Of a stretch of DNA of 64,000 bases, positions 8,741-16,834 are shown piece by piece. This DNA comes from Dyella halodurans (GTDB lineage: Bacteria; Pseudomonadota; Gammaproteobacteria; Xanthomonadales; Rhodanobacteraceae): positions 186,001-250,000 of the forward strand of contig NZ_JAPDPF010000005.1 in assembly GCF_026283925.1 (NCBI RefSeq), in the 5' to 3' direction. Position 1 is the stretch's first letter. Each line of letters begins with the position of its first letter. The notes under the pieces were generated by a model. That model was not told the origin of the DNA, made no database searches, and was given only the letters and a program-made list of their open reading frames with translations. Made by a program: the position numbers and the translations under genes.

Positions 8741-10078
8741 ATGAACGACGTCAGTCAAACAACGGCAATGCCGACGCTGGGTGCCAAGGTCGGCAGGTAC
8801 CGCTGGCGCGTCTGCGCCATGTTGCTGGCGGCGACCACCATCAATTACATCGACCGCCAGGTGTTTGGCGTGCTCGCGCCGTTCCTGCAGGACAAGATCG
8901 GCTGGAACGAGATCGAATACGGCCACATCGTGACGGCGTTCCAGGCTGCGTATGCGATCGGTCTGCTCTGCGCCGGTGCCGTCATCGACAGATTCGGGAC
9001 CCGCATCGGCTATGCCCTCGCCATCGGTATCTGGAGCCTGGCGGCAATGAGTCACTCGCTGGCTACCGGCGTGCTCGGCTTCGCGGCGGCCCGTTTTGCC
9101 TTGGGCCTGGGCGAGTCGGGCAACTTCCCGGCGGCGATCAAGACGGTCGCCGAATGGTTTCCGCAACGCGAACGCGCGCTGGCCGCCGGTATCTTCAACT
9201 CGGGCTCGAATATCGGCGCCATCGCGGCGCCCTTGCTGGTGCCGATCGTCGCCGCCACCTGGGGCTGGCAGGCGGCCTTTCTCTTCACAGGGGCGCTGAG
9301 CGCCACCTGGCTGATCGTGTGGCTGCTGACGTATCGCACTCCGGATAACCAACCCCGCCTGTCCGCCGCCGAGCGGGCCTATATCGGGCACGAGCCACCT
9401 GGGCCGCGCAGTCGCATGCGATGGTCGCAACTGCTGCGTTATCGGCAGGCCTGGGCCCTGGTCGCCGCCAAGTTCATCACCGATCCGATCTGGTGGTTCT
9501 TCATCTTCTGGCTGCCGAAATTCCTGCATGCCAGCTATGGCCTGTCGTTGTTGGAATTGGGGCCGCCGTTGATCGTGATCTTCGTGCTCGCCGACATCGG
9601 CAGCATCACCGGCGGCTGGCTGGCCGGCCGCCTGATCAAGCTGGGCTGGAGCGCGAACCGCGCGCGCAAGGGCGCGATGCTGATCTGCGCGCTGATGATC
9701 GTGCCGGTCATTTTCGCGGCCAAGGCGCATAACCTGTGGCTCGCCGTGGCCCTGGTCGGGCTGGCGACGGCAGGGCACCAGGGCTGGTCGGCCAACGTCT
9801 ACACGCTGGCCTCGGACATGTTTCCGCGCTTTGCGGTGGCGTCGGTGGTCGGCATCGGCGGCTTTGCCGGGGCGGTGGGCGGCATGCTGATCTCCACCGT
9901 GATCGGCCTGCTGCTGCAAGCCACGGGCAGCTACGTGCCGGTCTTCGCCATGGCTGGCTTCGCTTATCTGTTTGCCCTGATCGTGGTCCATCTGCTGGTC
10001 CCGCGACTGCAACCGGCACGGCTGGACGAGCCCCCACCAGGCAACCCACCTCCTTCACCTATCGCGGCAGCGGAGTAG
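8741..10078 (+). CDS. Hexuronate transporter (MFS, ExuT-like)
   Basis: 445 residues, 12 predicted membrane segments. The stretches INYIDRQVFGVLAPFLQ near the start and GESGNFPAAIKTVAEWFP followed by NSGSNIGA are signatures of the ExuT/anion:cation symporter group, which imports glucuronate or galacturonate with H+. A frame also opens at 8708, but the ATG at 8741 has GGATCTGAG directly upstream and gives the usual family N-terminus. First gene of the operon transporter - GH10 xylanase - glucuronate isomerase, with a perfect xyl-box upstream. The likely cargo is (4-O-methyl-)glucuronate set free in the periplasm by the GH67 enzyme encoded at 25647-27830. Confidence 0.88.
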   Translation: MNDVSQTTAMPTLGAKVGRYRWRVCAMLLAATTINYIDRQVFGVLAPFLQDKIGWNEIEYGHIVTAFQAAYAIGLLCAGAVIDRFGTRIGYALAIGIWSLAAMSHSLATGVLGFAAARFALGLGESGNFPAAIKTVAEWFPQRERALAAGIFNSGSNIGAIAAPLLVPIVAATWGWQAAFLFTGALSATWLIVWLLTYRTPDNQPRLSAAERAYIGHEPPGPRSRMRWSQLLRYRQAWALVAAKFITDPIWWFFIFWLPKFLHASYGLSLLELGPPLIVIFVLADIGSITGGWLAGRLIKLGWSANRARKGAMLICALMIVPVIFAAKAHNLWLAVALVGLATAGHQGWSANVYTLASDMFPRFAVASVVGIGGFAGAVGGMLISTVIGLLLQATGSYVPVFAMAGFAYLFALIVVHLLVPRLQPARLDEPPPGNPPPSPIAAAE

Positions 10079-10085
10079 TTTCGGC

Positions 10086-11099
10086 ATGAAAAACGCACTC
10101 ATCCTGTGGCTCGCGCTGGCGCTGGCGGCGCCCGCCCTGCAGGCGCAAGACAGCCCCTTGGCCGCTGGCCAGCAAAAGTTCCTCGGCAGTGCCTATAGCA
10201 AGAAGCAGGCAGCGGACTTTGCAAGCTACTGGAACAAGCTCACGCCGGAGAATGCCGGCAAGTGGGGCAGCGTGGAGGCGGTGCGCGGCGAGATGAACTG
10301 GACCGCGCTCGACGAGGCCTACCATTACGCCAAGACGCATGGGATGCCGTTCCACATGCACGTGCTGGTATGGGGCCAGCAACAGCCCGAGTGGATCAAG
10401 CACTTGCCGCCCGACGAACAGCGCCGCGAGATCGAGCAGTGGTTTGCCGCCGTGGCCGCGCGCTATCCCGACGCCGACTTTGTCGAAGTGGTCAACGAGC
10501 CGTTGCAGCATCCGCCCACGGGTGGCCACAAAGGCAGCGGCGACTATATCCAGGCATTGGGCGGCAGTGGCGCCAGTGGATGGGACTGGATCCTCACCGC
10601 GTTCCGCATGGCGCGCCAACACTTTCCCCACGCCAAGCTGTTGATCAACGATTACAGCATCACGCGCAGCAGCAAGGACACCAGGCGTTATCGCGAGATC
10701 ATCGAGCTGCTGCAGAAGGAGCAGCTGATCGACGGCATCGGCCTGCAGGAGCATGCCTTCGAGACCAAGCCCGACGTGCCGATGTCGGTGCATCGGGCCA
10801 ACCTGGATGTGCTGGCGGCCACCGGCTTGCCGATCTACATCACCGAGCTCGATATCGATGGCCGCAGCGACGCCCAGCAGCTCAAGGACTACCAGCGCGT
10901 GTTCCCAGTGTTCTGGGAGCATCCCGACGTCAAGGGCATCACGCTATGGGGTTTCCGGCCGGGCTTGTGGCGCGACAAGCAGGGCGCGAACCTGATCCGC
11001 ACGGATGGCAGCGAGCGGCCGGCCCTGGTCTGGCTGCGCGGCTATGTCGGTGACGCAAGCGCACCCGTGCCCGGGTCATCACCGCCGCAAGCGCATTGA
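10086..11099 (+). CDS. GH10 endo-1,4-beta-xylanase, exported
   Basis: 337 residues with a signal peptide (MKNALILWLALALAAPALQA). GH10 signatures are complete: acid/base Glu138 in VEVVNEP and nucleophile Glu254 in IYITELDID, plus LTPENAGKW and HVLVWGQQ of the barrel strands. It cleaves internal beta-1,4 links of xylan or of imported xylo-oligosaccharides. It is a single catalytic domain without a carbohydrate-binding module and is at the short end for the family, which fits a periplasmic enzyme acting on imported oligomers as well as a secreted one. It starts 7 bases after the transporter stop, so the two are cotranscribed. Confidence 0.93.
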   Translation: MKNALILWLALALAAPALQAQDSPLAAGQQKFLGSAYSKKQAADFASYWNKLTPENAGKWGSVEAVRGEMNWTALDEAYHYAKTHGMPFHMHVLVWGQQQPEWIKHLPPDEQRREIEQWFAAVAARYPDADFVEVVNEPLQHPPTGGHKGSGDYIQALGGSGASGWDWILTAFRMARQHFPHAKLLINDYSITRSSKDTRRYREIIELLQKEQLIDGIGLQEHAFETKPDVPMSVHRANLDVLAATGLPIYITELDIDGRSDAQQLKDYQRVFPVFWEHPDVKGITLWGFRPGLWRDKQGANLIRTDGSERPALVWLRGYVGDASAPVPGSSPPQAH

Positions 11100-11177
11100 T
11101 GTCCAGCCGATCCGCCAGCTCGATCCGCGCCCTGTCCTTATTTCACCGCATCACCTGAAGAGAATCGTACTTCCGCC

Positions 11178-12602
11178 ATGACTACCGCAACGCTCCCCCT
11201 GGCCCTGCACGACGATCGCCTGTTTTCTTCCGACCCGGCACAACGCGCCGTCGCCCGTCGCTTGTATGCGCAGGTGGCGAAACTGCCGATCATCAGCCCG
11301 CACGGTCATACGGACCCGTCGTGGTTCGCCGGCAACCAGCCGTTCGCAAACGCGACCGAGCTGCTGCTGCTGCCGGATCACTATGTGTTCCGCATGCTCT
11401 ACAGCCAGGGCATTACGCTGGACGCGCTGGGCATTCCGCGTGGCGACGGCTCGCGCGCCAGCATCGATCCGCGCGAGGCCTGGCGCCTGCTGGCGCAGAA
11501 CTTCCACCTGTTCCGCGGTACGCCCTCATCGATGTGGTTGAACCATGTGTTCCACGATGTCTTCGGCCTGCGCGTGCGCCTGGATGCAGGTACGTCCGAC
11601 CAGTACTACGACCACATCACCGAGGCGCTGCAACAGCCGGCCTTCCTGCCGCGCGCCTTGTTCGAGCGTTTCAATATCGAACTGATCGCGACCACGGAAT
11701 CGCCGCTCGATCCCTTGCAGCACCATGCGGAGATCCGCGCCAGCGGCTGGGGTGGCCGCGTCATCACGGCGTACCGGCCCGATCCCGTGGTCGATCCGGA
11801 GCACGAGCAGTTCCCGTCCGCGCTGCAGATGTTCGGCGAGATCACCGGCGAGGACGTGTATAGCTGGAACGGCTACCTGCGTGCGCACCGGCAGCGCCGC
11901 GCCTACTTCGCCAAGGCAGGCGCGACCTCGACCGATCATGGGCATCCGAGTGCGGCAACCGCCAATCTGTCCCCTGCGGAAGCGAGCAAGCTGTTCGACA
12001 AGGTCGTCAGCGGCAAGGCCACGGCGGCAGATGCGGAGCTGTTCCGCGCGCAGATCCTCACCGAGATGGCGGCCATGAGCCTCGACGATGGCCTGGTGAT
12101 GCAGCTGCACCCGGGCTGCTTCCGCAATCACAACCACCAGTTGTTCGAGCGTTACGGCCGCGACAAGGGCGCCGACATGCCGCTACGCACCGAATACATC
12201 CAGGCGCTCAAGCCGCTGCTGGATCGCTTCGGCAACGAGCCGGGTTTCAAGCTGATCCTGTTCACTCTGGACGAAAGCACGTATAGCCGCGAGCTGGCCC
12301 CATTGGCTGGCCACTATCCCGCGCTGTTCCTCGGGCCGGCGTGGTGGTTCCACGATGCGCCGGAAGGCATGTGGCGTTTCCGCGAACAGACGCTGAGCAG
12401 CGGCGGCTTCTACAACACCGTCGGCTTCAACGACGACACGCGGGCGTTCCTGTCGATTCCGGCGCGCCACGATGTCGCGCGGCGGGTCGATTGCGCGTTC
12501 CTTGCCAAGCTCGTGGCTGAGCACCGCATGGATGAGGACGAGGCGGCGGAGTTGGTGGTTGATCTCGCCTATAACTTGCCGAAAAAGGCCTACAAGCTTT
12601 AA
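11178..12602 (+). CDS. uxaC: Glucuronate isomerase
   Basis: 474 residues, close to the usual ~470. UxaC converts D-glucuronate to D-fructuronate (and galacturonate to tagaturonate) in the cytosol. The amidohydrolase-type metal motif ISPHGHTDPSWFA is near residue 40, and the family blocks FRGTPSSMWLNHVFHDVFG, LHPGCFRNHN and AWWFHDAPEGMWRFREQ are all present. It is the last gene of the plus-strand operon. The next steps, fructuronate reductase, mannonate dehydratase and KDG kinase, are encoded in the opposite-strand aguA operon, so the glucuronate pathway is split between two units that share the same operator type. Confidence 0.95.
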   Translation: MTTATLPLALHDDRLFSSDPAQRAVARRLYAQVAKLPIISPHGHTDPSWFAGNQPFANATELLLLPDHYVFRMLYSQGITLDALGIPRGDGSRASIDPREAWRLLAQNFHLFRGTPSSMWLNHVFHDVFGLRVRLDAGTSDQYYDHITEALQQPAFLPRALFERFNIELIATTESPLDPLQHHAEIRASGWGGRVITAYRPDPVVDPEHEQFPSALQMFGEITGEDVYSWNGYLRAHRQRRAYFAKAGATSTDHGHPSAATANLSPAEASKLFDKVVSGKATAADAELFRAQILTEMAAMSLDDGLVMQLHPGCFRNHNHQLFERYGRDKGADMPLRTEYIQALKPLLDRFGNEPGFKLILFTLDESTYSRELAPLAGHYPALFLGPAWWFHDAPEGMWRFREQTLSSGGFYNTVGFNDDTRAFLSIPARHDVARRVDCAFLAKLVAEHRMDEDEAAELVVDLAYNLPKKAYKL

Positions 12603-12796
12603 GGATATCGCTCGTCATCTCCGCGAAAGTCGGCGCAAAGGCGCGTCACGCTCCCAACCTTCCTCACCGTCATCCCCGCGGACGCGGGAGGCGCTTTACA
12701 ACAGCGAAGCTGGTCATCCAGCGCCTTTCGCTCTGTAGTGATGTGGCCCCGACCGGGCTCGCCTGCGGCGGGCTTCCGAGCCGCTGCCGCGGCCCG

Positions 12797-12915
12797 GGTT
12801 ACTTCTCTTTGCGTGGCCACACGCGTGCTGGAGCACGCGTGAACGGCGAAGCCGGCCCGAAGGGCGGAGGGCAGGATGCCCGGAGTAAAGAGAAGTAACC
12901 AAGAGAAAGGCCACC
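12797..12915 (+). repeat. Copy 1 of the GGTTACTTCTCTTTG inverted-repeat element
   Basis: GGTTACTTCTCTTTG (12797-12811) is answered by AAAGAGAAGTAACC (12887-12900), with AAGAGAAAGGCCACCCC continuing to 12915. The spacer between the arms contains another small palindrome (ACACGCGTGCTGGAGCACGCGTG, only partly symmetric). The same sequence recurs in the opposite orientation at 13380-13433. Confidence 0.7.
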
Positions 12916-13123
12916 CCGATGGCGCGCCTTCCGGGCTGCGCCCTCCAGGTGCGCGGGTGGGTTACGGAGGTTTGTCGACAGGGCCTCCTGCCCTGACGAC
13001 AAACTGGCCGGCATCCCTGCCGGCCACCCTGCGGGCTTTTCCTCCACCCACCCGCCGCGCCATAGGGGACCCGGAGAGCGGAAGAGCCGATCCAAAGCAA
13101 GGCCACGCGGCGCCTGGTTTCCA

Positions 13124-13198
13124 TGTAGGAGCGCACCCAGTGCGCGAAAAACCTACGCAGCGGCAACGCCGTGATCGCGCACTGGGTGCGCTCCTACA
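13124..13198. repeat. 24-base perfect inverted repeat of the GTAGGAGCGC family
   Basis: Arm 13124-13147 (starting TGTAGGAGCGCACCCAGTGC) is the exact reverse complement of 13175-13198. The spacer is 27 bases. A related GTAGGAGCGC sequence occurs at 44161 beside the amino acid permease stop, so it is a family of dispersed elements rather than a one-off. Confidence 0.75.
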
Positions 13199-13394
13199 AC
13201 GTCGGCGTGGCTTTTGACGTGTGGGGCCCCTGTGCGGCGGTGAGGGGCGGACGATCAGGCCCCGTCAGGGGTGCCTGGCAAGGATGCCAGGCACTTTTCG
13301 TCAGGACAGGAGCCCTGTCGAAAAGCCCGGCCGACCCTCACGGACTTGCCGAGCTTAAGCTCGGCAAGCGCCAAGCGGGGGTGCCTTTTCTCTT

Positions 13395-13430
13395 GGTTAC
13401 TTCTCTTTGGGCAAGCAAAGAGAAGTAACC
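13395..13430. repeat. Copy 2 of the GGTTACTTCTCTTTG element (tight hairpin)
   Basis: A perfect 15-base stem, 13395-13409 with 13416-13430, and a 6-base loop. The flank GTGCCTTTTCTCTTG just before it is the reverse complement of the flank after copy 1, so the two copies are inverted relative to each other. Confidence 0.75.
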
Positions 13431-13526
13431 CGGCCTCCGGCAGGAGGACGGAAGCCCGCGGCAGGCGAGCCAGGTCGCTGAGTTCCTCACGCAGGGCGAC
13501 AAAACCAATCCCACAAGCGGCGTCAT

Positions 13527-13574
13527 CGCGAGCACCCGCCCCTCACCCCAGCCCTCTCCCCGGCGGGGAGAGGG
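13527..13574. repeat. CGAGCACCCGCCCCT / CCCTCTCCCC hairpin repeat
   Basis: CGCGAGCACCCGCCCCT (13527-13543) is followed by a 10-base stem (13552-13561 with 13565-13574). The same 17-base lead-in and a similar hairpin occur at 47100-47165, so this is a dispersed intergenic repeat. Here it sits just after the end of the GH35-like gene and may end its transcript. Confidence 0.65.
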
Positions 13575-13616
13575 AGCTGAAGGCAAAGAGCGCGCTCGCG
13601 GTCAGGTCGACATGAC

Positions 13617-15308
13617 TCAGTGATAGCGATAGAGCCGGACCCGGAACACACCGAACTTCCCCGAGGGAAGGCGAAGCTCGCGTCCCTGGTTGCTGTCGTC
13701 GCCATTGATGGTCCGGCCGGCGATCCACGTTCCCTTTTCGAAGCGGCCTTCCTGGATGGATTCGATCCCGGCGATGGGGTTGGCCGGATCCTTCGACGCG
13801 AAGGTCAGGATCATGCCCGTGCCGGCCACAATGAATTCGTCCGCGCCCAGTCGCACGATCAGGCCGCCGTGCGCACCGGGCAACTCGGCTTCTTCCTTGG
13901 CGCCAACCGAGATGCCGGGCAGCTGTTTGAAATGGACGTCGAACCGATAGGGATCGAACGCCACCTGCTGCGGGGATAGATCGACGGTGCCGTCGAATGC
14001 GGCGGGCGTGCGAATGCCGACCAGCTTGCCGGTGCCCTGATTGGCGAGCAGCAGCGGCGACAACTGTTCGATGACGCGATAGGCCTCGCCAAGCGTGGCG
14101 GCTTCCTCGGCCGAAAGAAACTCGGGTGCGTAAGGCGAGAAGCCCATCGCCTGCAGGCTGGCGAACGCATAGAACGCATTCGCCGCCATGTCCGCCGCGC
14201 TGACCCGGCCGGTTTCGGGAATGAAGAATGCATGCCCGGGCTGCGCGTACTTGTTCGCCCATTCGACGAAGTTCGGGAAGTAGAGATCGGGCGCGAGGAA
14301 ATCGAGGGCGGGCGCGGCGGCCTTCCAGACGTCGAACACCTGCGGCAGCGGTCCGCCGCTCGGGTATTGGCCGGGTAGCTTGCCAGGTCGCATCAGGGCA
14401 GCGTTCACGAACATCGGCAGCGGATACACCGCCTTGCCGCTCGCCGCGACCTTGCCGGTGTAGCTCGCCTCGCTCCACGCGTTGAACAGCTCGTCAGTCT
14501 GTGGGCTTTCGCCGAAGGTCGCGGCCCAACTCGCCCCGGTCTTGTAGCCATGGGCTTGCCATGCCTGGCGTAGTGGCGGCGCCAGCGCGTCCTTGTGGGC
14601 GGCGAGATAGTCGATCAGGCGAGCCGGCACGGGCGCGGCAAAAGCGGCATTCGCCGCCGCGCTATGGTCGCGTGCCTCCGGCAGCATGCCGACTTCGTTT
14701 TCGACCTGCACCATCAGCACGGTGTGCTCGTGCGCATCGGTGTCTTTCAGGTGCTGCATCAGCGCAGTAAAGGAGCGGGTATCGGCGTCGAGATTCGCCT
14801 GGCTCAAGGCCGAGAGGATCTCGAGGCCGCTGCCGTCCGTGCGCGCGGCGCGAGGAAAGCGCGCCTGGTCGCGCTTGACCCAGGCCGGCGCGTAACTGGA
14901 CATGCTGTTCTTCCAGCTGCCGAACCAGAGCAGCACCAGCTTCATGCGGTGCTGCCGGGCCGTGGCGACCAGGTGGTCGATGCTGGAGAAATCGAAGTGC
15001 CCTTCCTGCGGTTCGATCAGCTCCCAATAGGCGGGAGCGAGCACCGTGTTGAGGTGCATGGCCTGGAGCCTGGGCCACAGCTCTTGCAGGTAGTCGGCAC
15101 TGGAAGCCGATGAATTCTCCAGCTCGCCGCCGCGCACCAGAAAAGGTGCCCCGTCGACGATCAGCTGGGTCGCGCCGTGCTCAAGGCTCAAATGTGGCAT
15201 GGCGGCGGAGGCTGGCTTGTCCGCCGCAAAGACGGCCTGACCGGAGAGACTGAGCGCACATAGCAGCAGTCCTGCTTGCTTGAACACCGGCTTGATCCTA
15301 TTCAACAC
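13617..15308 (-). CDS. Exported GH35-like glycosidase with DUF5597-type C-terminus
   Basis: 563 residues from a GTG at 15308, preferred because AGGGAGA lies 6 bases upstream and the protein then starts with a standard signal peptide (MLNRIKPVFKQAGLLLCALS, cleavage near VFA-AD). The N-terminal part is a GH-A (beta/alpha)8 barrel of the GH35 beta-galactosidase type: LVRGGELENS, the acid/base pair Asn204-Glu205 in MVQVENEVGML, and nucleophile Glu365 in FFIPETGR. The last ~150 residues form the beta-rich domain annotated as DUF5597 in such proteins. As last gene of the xylan operon, 32 bases behind uxuB, it may remove terminal galactose (or L-arabinopyranose) from xylan side chains. The substrate is an inference. 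Confidence 0.8.
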   Translation of the reverse strand: MLNRIKPVFKQAGLLLCALSLSGQAVFAADKPASAAMPHLSLEHGATQLIVDGAPFLVRGGELENSSASSADYLQELWPRLQAMHLNTVLAPAYWELIEPQEGHFDFSSIDHLVATARQHRMKLVLLWFGSWKNSMSSYAPAWVKRDQARFPRAARTDGSGLEILSALSQANLDADTRSFTALMQHLKDTDAHEHTVLMVQVENEVGMLPEARDHSAAANAAFAAPVPARLIDYLAAHKDALAPPLRQAWQAHGYKTGASWAATFGESPQTDELFNAWSEASYTGKVAASGKAVYPLPMFVNAALMRPGKLPGQYPSGGPLPQVFDVWKAAAPALDFLAPDLYFPNFVEWANKYAQPGHAFFIPETGRVSAADMAANAFYAFASLQAMGFSPYAPEFLSAEEAATLGEAYRVIEQLSPLLLANQGTGKLVGIRTPAAFDGTVDLSPQQVAFDPYRFDVHFKQLPGISVGAKEEAELPGAHGGLIVRLGADEFIVAGTGMILTFASKDPANPIAGIESIQEGRFEKGTWIAGRTINGDDSNQGRELRLPSGKFGVFRVRLYRYH

Positions 15309-15340
15309 GGTATGTCTCCCTGCCGGCATAAGGGCCTCGG

Positions 15341-16834
15341 TCAGTCGGCCTGGTGGACCGCAACCAGCGCACTGGTCACGGCCGCTGGCGTGGCATTGCC
15401 GAGCGCGGCGTAGGCCGCACGCAGCGCCGCCATAAAGCGCTTGTCGGCCGAGAGCGGGGCGAACACCGCATCGAGCTGGAGGAAAGCCGCGACATCGCCG
15501 TCCGGGTCGCCCGTGGTGGCAACAGCAAGGCTGGAAAGCACCTCGTTCAGCGGATCGACCAGGGCCACGCCGTTGCGTGCCTGTCGGCGCACGAAATGCA
15601 TCCACGCGGCGATGGGCAGGCATAGTGGCGCGATCGATCGGCCCAAGGCGAGCGCATCGGCGATCGTACTAAGCAGACGCACCGGCAGCTTCTGCGAACC
15701 GTCCCAGGCGATCTGCGAAAGGCGATGGCGGATCGACGGATTGCGGAAGCGTTCGAGGATCGCATCGATATAGGCACCGGCATCCATGCCTTCCGGCAGG
15801 GCGATGGCCGGTGCAATGGATTCGCGCATCAGGCGTCCCACGAAACCCGCGAGCCTTGGCTCGCTCATGGCATCGCCGACGGTTTCGAGGTCCATCAAGG
15901 AGCCGAGGTAGGCCAGGGATGAATGCGCGCCATTGAGCAGGCGAAGCTTGGCGCGATCGTAACCGGCGATGTCATGGCTCATGGTGGCGCCGACGCACTC
16001 GAACGGTGGACGCTCGTTGCAGAAGCGGTCTTCGATCACCCACTGAGTATATGTCTCGCGCTGGATTGGCCACGCATCCACGCAGCCCAGCTCGCTCTGG
16101 ACGCGCTCGCGCAGCGCATCGTCGGTAGCCGGCGTGATGCTGTCCACCATCGAGCAGGGAAAGGCGACCTCGGCCTCGATCCACTCGGCCAGGTCGGCAT
16201 CGATGCGCTGCGCAAATTGCAGGGCGGCGCGGCGCAGGCGATGGCCGTTGTCAGCAAGATTGTCGCAACTGAGCACGGTATACGGAGCCAGTCCCAGCTG
16301 CCGGCGTGCACGCAGGCCGGCGACGAGATAGCCGATCGCGCTATGCGGCGTCGAAGGCGAGGCGAGGTCATGCACGATGTCAGGATGGCTGACGTCGAGA
16401 TCCTGCCCGGCCAGGCAGTAGCCCTTTTCGGTAATCGTCAGCGTCACCAGTCGTACCGCGGGATCGGCGAGCCGGGCCAGTACCGCGGCAGGTTCCTCGC
16501 GGGCGCACAGCAACTCGCGGATCGAGCCGATCACGCGCAGCTGGCTTTGTTCGCCCAGCAGGGCGAGGGTGTAAAGGCCGTCCTGAGGTTGCAGTGCGTT
16601 GCGGACGTCGGTGCTGTGCAGGGACACGCCGCAAATCGCCCAGTCCGGATGATCGGCCAGCAGGTCGTCGAGATACACCGCCTGATGCGCGCGATGGAAT
16701 GCACCGGGGCCGAGATGGACGATGCCGATGCGGGTATCGGCTGGCTCATAGGCCGGCTTGCGTACGGACGATGGCAGGTTGGCCAGCGCTTGCAGGGATA
16801 GGCGCGTGGCCGCTTGCGATTGCATCCCGGCCAT
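15341..16834 (-). CDS. uxuB: Fructuronate reductase (mannonate oxidoreductase)
   Basis: 497 residues, the usual length. A mannitol-dehydrogenase-family enzyme that reduces D-fructuronate to D-mannonate with NADH. Visible are the N-terminal nucleotide-binding region IGIVHLGPGAFHRAHQ, the conserved VTLTITEKGYC block, and the catalytic Lys...Asn...His motif (KLRLLNGAHSSLAYLG). I use the ATG at 16834 because it overlaps the kdgK stop as TGATG, although an ATG three codons later is also possible. It lies between KDG kinase and the GH35-like gene, next to the mannonate dehydratase in the same operon, which favours fructuronate over tagaturonate or mannitol as substrate. Confidence 0.9.
   Translation of the reverse strand: MAGMQSQAATRLSLQALANLPSSVRKPAYEPADTRIGIVHLGPGAFHRAHQAVYLDDLLADHPDWAICGVSLHSTDVRNALQPQDGLYTLALLGEQSQLRVIGSIRELLCAREEPAAVLARLADPAVRLVTLTITEKGYCLAGQDLDVSHPDIVHDLASPSTPHSAIGYLVAGLRARRQLGLAPYTVLSCDNLADNGHRLRRAALQFAQRIDADLAEWIEAEVAFPCSMVDSITPATDDALRERVQSELGCVDAWPIQRETYTQWVIEDRFCNERPPFECVGATMSHDIAGYDRAKLRLLNGAHSSLAYLGSLMDLETVGDAMSEPRLAGFVGRLMRESIAPAIALPEGMDAGAYIDAILERFRNPSIRHRLSQIAWDGSQKLPVRLLSTIADALALGRSIAPLCLPIAAWMHFVRRQARNGVALVDPLNEVLSSLAVATTGDPDGDVAAFLQLDAVFAPLSADKRFMAALRAAYAALGNATPAAVTSALVAVHQAD

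Larger units (their letters stand above)
12603..13616. repeat. Non-coding repeat island of nested inverted repeats
   Basis: About 1 kb between two convergent operons with no convincing gene. It holds several nested intergenic repeats: fragments of the common CGTCATCCCCGCG-type repeat (~12660-12740), two inverted copies of an element containing GGTTACTTCTCTTTG and its complement (12797-12915 and 13380-13433), a 24-base perfect inverted repeat (13124-13198) and a CTCTCCCC...GGGGAGAG hairpin (13552-13574). Short frames in it are Arg/Pro/Gly-rich and lack ribosome sites, so I read them as chance. It looks like a site where mobile REP-like sequences have piled up downstream of genes. Confidence 0.75.

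Noticed and set aside
12714-13615. Several 60-150 codon frames in the repeat island
   Set aside because: They run through hairpin repeats, are Arg/Pro/Gly-rich, and lack ribosome sites or family resemblance.
12603-13616. CRISPR array or insertion sequence
   Set aside because: Repeats are not regularly spaced or identical in number, and no transposase or Cas gene is present.
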